Assembly (NCBI RefSeq): GCF_000218685.1
Contig: NW_006763297.1
Span: 186,001-250,000, forward strand
Source of the DNA: Serpula lacrymans var. lacrymans S7.9
Lineage: Eukaryota > Basidiomycota > Agaricomycetes > Boletales > Serpulaceae
Direction of reading: 5' to 3'
DNA length: 64,000 bases
The position numbers were made by a program, and so were the translations under genes. The notes under the pieces were generated by a model. That model worked only from the letters and a program-made list of their open reading frames with translations, made no database searches and was not told the origin of the DNA. Below, in pieces: positions 60,974 to 64,000 of the stretch (within the stretch, counting starts at the first letter, position 1; each line of letters begins with the position of its first letter).

Positions 60974-61859
60974 ATGAACGAACAAGAGGCAGAGCTGCAG
61001 AACCCGTTTCCTTCGCCGCCGTCAAACTATACGAACTATGCTACCAGCAGTATTGGACCACAGTCACTGGATCGCCAAGATAAACCAAGGGTAGATTTGA
61101 TATTGCAAGAAGGCCACTACAATGTTTTCGGCGATACCTGGTTTGTGAGTATCATATTTAAACATCTTCAGTTGCCTCCAATGAACCGTTTTCAGGTAAA
61201 GGAAACTATTCCCACATTAGCGGAACTGGGTGGGCATCAGCTATACCCAGCTGACCCCGGGTTTGGTATATCTTCAGTACTTAGATCACGTATGTATTCT
61301 GATTTTTATCTTTTGAAGATCGACGTCCAGCCTTGCTAGCTATCCTACGCTCCTTCCTTGTTTCTTACTCCACACTCACCAGCTCTCTGCTTGTTCCGCC
61401 TGCCTCTCTTTCTTCCACTGCTCCTGCGGAATGGCAACAACATGTAGACTGGGTGACTATTCTTTCTCAGAATATACTGGCGGCAGCAAATGACCTCAGA
61501 CCTGTGCAAGTGAGTGATGATAGACAATAAGAAGTGGTTCCACTGCCACAGTCAATACAGGCTAGAGGGCATCTAGAACATATAATGAAGCAGCAGTTAG
61601 ATTTGAGAAGAGGAGAGACCAACGCCATTAACCTGTAGTTATCACCCTCGTGGATCTTGCAAGTACATATCACTGATTGCACTGTTACAGGAAATGTGAT
61701 TCCCTGGAAACACAATTGACGTGTTTACGTGGTTCGGCGAAGGAAGTCCACACTGAATCTATCTTCAAGAATGCTGATTTGCCCACTACCCGACATGAAC
61801 GGAGCGAGAATGCCCTGTACCCGGTATTTCCTGAGCGAATTCAGTTTGGCTCGAACTGA
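60974..61859 (+). CDS. MED7: Mediator complex subunit 7, internally shortened
   Basis: Subunit of the Mediator middle module, which bridges activators and RNA polymerase II. Five exons: 60974-61144, 61196-61265, 61319-61509, 61561-61634 and 61691-61859, 224 residues. Family blocks: an N-terminal NPFPSPPSNYTNY, KPRVDLILQEGHYNVFGDTW, ETIPTLAELGGHQLYPADP, DRRPALLAILRSFLVSYSTL, WVTILSQNILAAANDLRPVQ, then ARGHLEHIMKQQLDLRR and KCDSLETQL at the C-terminus. Between NYTNY and KPRVD the family normally has about 40 residues more (a segment with LLxLL and an acidic WPLxQLxKPR stretch); here only about 14 unrelated residues remain. The splice sites are regular and no other break is present. It may be a variant or a partly deleted second copy. 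Confidence 0.78.
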
Positions 61860-62722
61860 CTTGCGCCCGGAACTTTGACAGGCACGCCTTCTCAACGTCA
61901 CATTTGACAACATGTTACATTGGGCTGAAGAATTATAAAGTAAGTACTGTCGTCCGGGATCAGCTCGGATGCTAGGTGCAGGTTGTTGTCACCAATTATA
62001 GAGTTCAGTCACTGAAGCCAGTTTAGAGCACCGGTTGGCAGGCGAGATATATTGAAAGAAAAATGCTAAGTTTGTTGTGTAGTGGTTACATCAGTGTCTT
62101 CGTCAAATTTTGACAGAGCCATATAAAGGTCATATATAGTAAATATTGAGTATAAAGTTCACAATAATGATAGGCTGGTTTGCATGTCGGAAAAATTCAT
62201 GTTCGATTGTCAGGTCGGATAAGGTCATAAGGAAATCATGGATCTAGTAATGTGCAAAAGACTGCACAGAAGGCTTATTGGACCTGAGATGAATAAAGCC
62301 TTTCCATGTCAGACGTGATCATAAATACCAGCATGATATGTAGTTTTTGTATCTGTAACAAAGTGATACTCAGTCTCTTGTACGAGGACTCAGGTATATT
62401 CAGCTATTACCTGTAACAAAGTGATACTAGGTAGTAGCTTTCAGTAAATATAAGAGTATGTATGTATGTATAAACTTACACTTACCTCAGTCTCTTGTAC
62501 GAGGACTGAGGTATCCAGAAAGCTAGTCTCGAGCCAGCCGTTTTGGGAAGGCGCGGGATAAACCGCGCTGGAGCCACTTCCCAAACGTCTGGAGACATTT
62601 GATGGGCGACGAGTGCATCGTGTCACGCCGGGATTTTTTGCCTCTATCATTTGATTATCTTATCTTATCTGTCGGTCCTTGTACATACTTATGCAGTTTC
62701 TCCGAGTTGCATTTTGTGATCA
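61860..62722. other. Intergenic region with short repeats
   Basis: About 860 bp. TGTAACAAAGTGATAC occurs at about 62355 and 62411, and CTCAGTCTCTTGTACGAGGACT at about 62371 and 62487, so a block of about 116 bp is imperfectly duplicated. A (TATG)n run lies at 62456-62470. No gene is supported. Confidence 0.55.
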
Positions 62723-64000
62723 ATGCTGGATAACATGAGTGAAGACCAGACATCCGATGACTCCCTCAGCTTCTCAAATATCAATGAGGATACTGACTAC
62801 AATCCTTTCATTGCTGATGGTTTGTTTGACCCAGATTATGATCCACTGGCAGATAGCAACAGCTCGGAGTTCCCTTCATACACATCATCCCCCATTCAAC
62901 TTGCCAACACTCACCGTTTAAAGGAGAACCTAACAGGAAGTCCTGCAGCCAAAGTTCAAGCTATCCTGGACTACATGAATTCAGTAGGCCTTGACTTACC
63001 ATTATTTTTGGATTTCCTTAGTTGGGGTGATCATGAGTCTATCATTGACACAAAAATTCGGTATGCAAGGACTTCGTTGATGGTTAGTGCTGAGCTTCCA
63101 GGGATTTTAAAGCGGTGGCACAAACCCCCACACACAAAAGAGACTCACAATTCCCGTGCTCATGGAGCACAACTGGTGCTCAAAGAATTTTCCTTGTCAT
63201 GTGTTGCAGACATACTTGAGGCTGAGCTGGAATCCATCAAGGACATGTGCTATTGTCCCCCAGAGGATGTTTCAGAAGAAGGCCTGACAAGCCTTTACAT
63301 TGAAGACATATTGTTGAAACTGCGTAGTCCTGGTTTTGGAGGCACCCCAAAATTCTGGGCCTTGCTTCAGCGACTCAACAAAACAGCTGCGCAAGAGAAA
63401 TGAAACACTTTGAAGAATCCTGACTTGGTGCGTAGTACAATCATCCAAAGCTATTACTAACACTGAATTCCCAATCACCAGGTCAATATTTCTATTATAT
63501 TTCAGATCATGTTCTCACGCTCTCATCATCACAGCCACTGGCCAAAAATGTTGACAACATTCTCTAAGTCTCAAGGCATCTCTGCAAAAAGCCTCGACCT
63601 CCTACGGACATTTTGCCTGACCATGAGCCATAAATGGTCTGTCCGGGCCATCAGTTTTATTTCTAAGAGCGAGATGAATGAACTCTGTAAAATAATCCAC
63701 ATCCATCCCTTTGTGATATCTCACGACAACCTTAATATTCTCTTCCGTGTCTTTTCACAGCAAGTTGACAACAAAAGCCATTTTGATTCGGGAACTGCAG
63801 CTACCATATTTTTACAACCAGGCACTCCTCCAATTAAACCACTCTGCAATTGTACACTACAGGAGTATCGAGCAGCTGGACGGAAGGTTCCACTCACAGT
63901 GCAAGGCATCCTACTCCTTGAACAGGCTGCAGCCTCTTCTCACCATTCCCGTGATCTCTACTATGTTCTTCAGTGGCTCATTACTTCACCGGAATTTTCT
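62723..64000 (+). CDS. DUF6589-family protein, 3' end outside the window
   Basis: Opens with an acidic, disordered N-terminus (MSEDQTSDDSLSFSN), then KVQAILDYMNSVGLDLPLFL, DFLSWGD, ELPGILKRWHKPPHT, and after a gap near 63410-63510 (intron or frame change) SHHHSHWPKMLTTFSKSQGI, CLTMSHKWSVRAIS, ISHDNLNILFRVFSQQVDNK, SHFDSGTAATIFL and LYYVLQWLITSPEF. This order matches the DUF6589 family, which is greatly expanded in Agaricomycetes and thought to be carried by transposable elements. The gene continues past 64000. No inverted repeat is visible on the left side within 800 bp. Function unknown. Confidence 0.75.

Noticed and set aside
1..64000. tRNA or rRNA genes
   Set aside because: I looked for B-box-like GGTTCGA motifs; the hits at about 16341 and 39781 lack a matching A box and acceptor stem, and the second is in pol.

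Overview
The window is nuclear DNA of a filamentous basidiomycete, most likely an Agaricomycete. The protein-coding genes are broken by many short introns of about 48-96 bp. Several families are typical of that class: the DUF6533-type membrane proteins, a DUF6589-type protein, an F-box protein, an NRPS-like adenylate reductase, and Tigger-like and Ty3/gypsy chromovirus transposons. I could run no searches, so all names rest on motif and family recognition by eye. Exon borders were read from splice sites and reading phase.

Left arm (1-24,600) is mostly genic. Three tandem head-to-tail MFS transporter paralogues (1,459-8,405) are all on the minus strand. They are followed by anthranilate phosphoribosyltransferase (tryptophan pathway, with an apparent 1-nt frameshift) and ATP phosphoribosyltransferase HIS1 (six exons, including a 12-nt microexon and two GC-AG introns). 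Next come an F-box-like gene, a gene-poor stretch, the ER chaperone ROT1, the proteasome beta-6 subunit (PRE7), a decayed membrane-protein gene, and a conserved fungal protein of unknown function.

The middle (25,168-48,722) is a transposon graveyard with a clear order of events. A CACTG-ended element and a solo LTR precede a deleted Ty3/gypsy element (28,958-34,079), whose pol is split by a second solo LTR. A Tigger/pogo element (35,586-48,722, TA duplications) has been split by a near-complete Ty3/gypsy chromovirus (36,732-45,447, target duplication AAACA). That chromovirus is itself split by a third solo LTR of the same 1.8-kb family (42,158-43,980). Two 415-bp solo LTRs and two MITEs also sit inside the Tigger element. 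Every level keeps target-site duplications, so the nesting can be reconstructed from the sequence alone.

Right arm (48,723-64,000) is genic again. It holds an 18-exon NRPS-like adenylation-thiolation-reductase gene, a tandem pair of DUF6533-like seven-helix membrane proteins, a Ser/Thr-rich single-pass membrane protein, a Mediator subunit 7 gene lacking an internal block, and the start of a DUF6589-type gene that runs off the window. The left-arm genes are mainly housekeeping (amino acid synthesis, ER folding, proteasome). The NRPS-like reductase is the best candidate for specialised metabolism. I found no new multi-gene system. The most distinctive content is the nested transposon record, the 1.8-kb LTR family, and the unusual exon structures.
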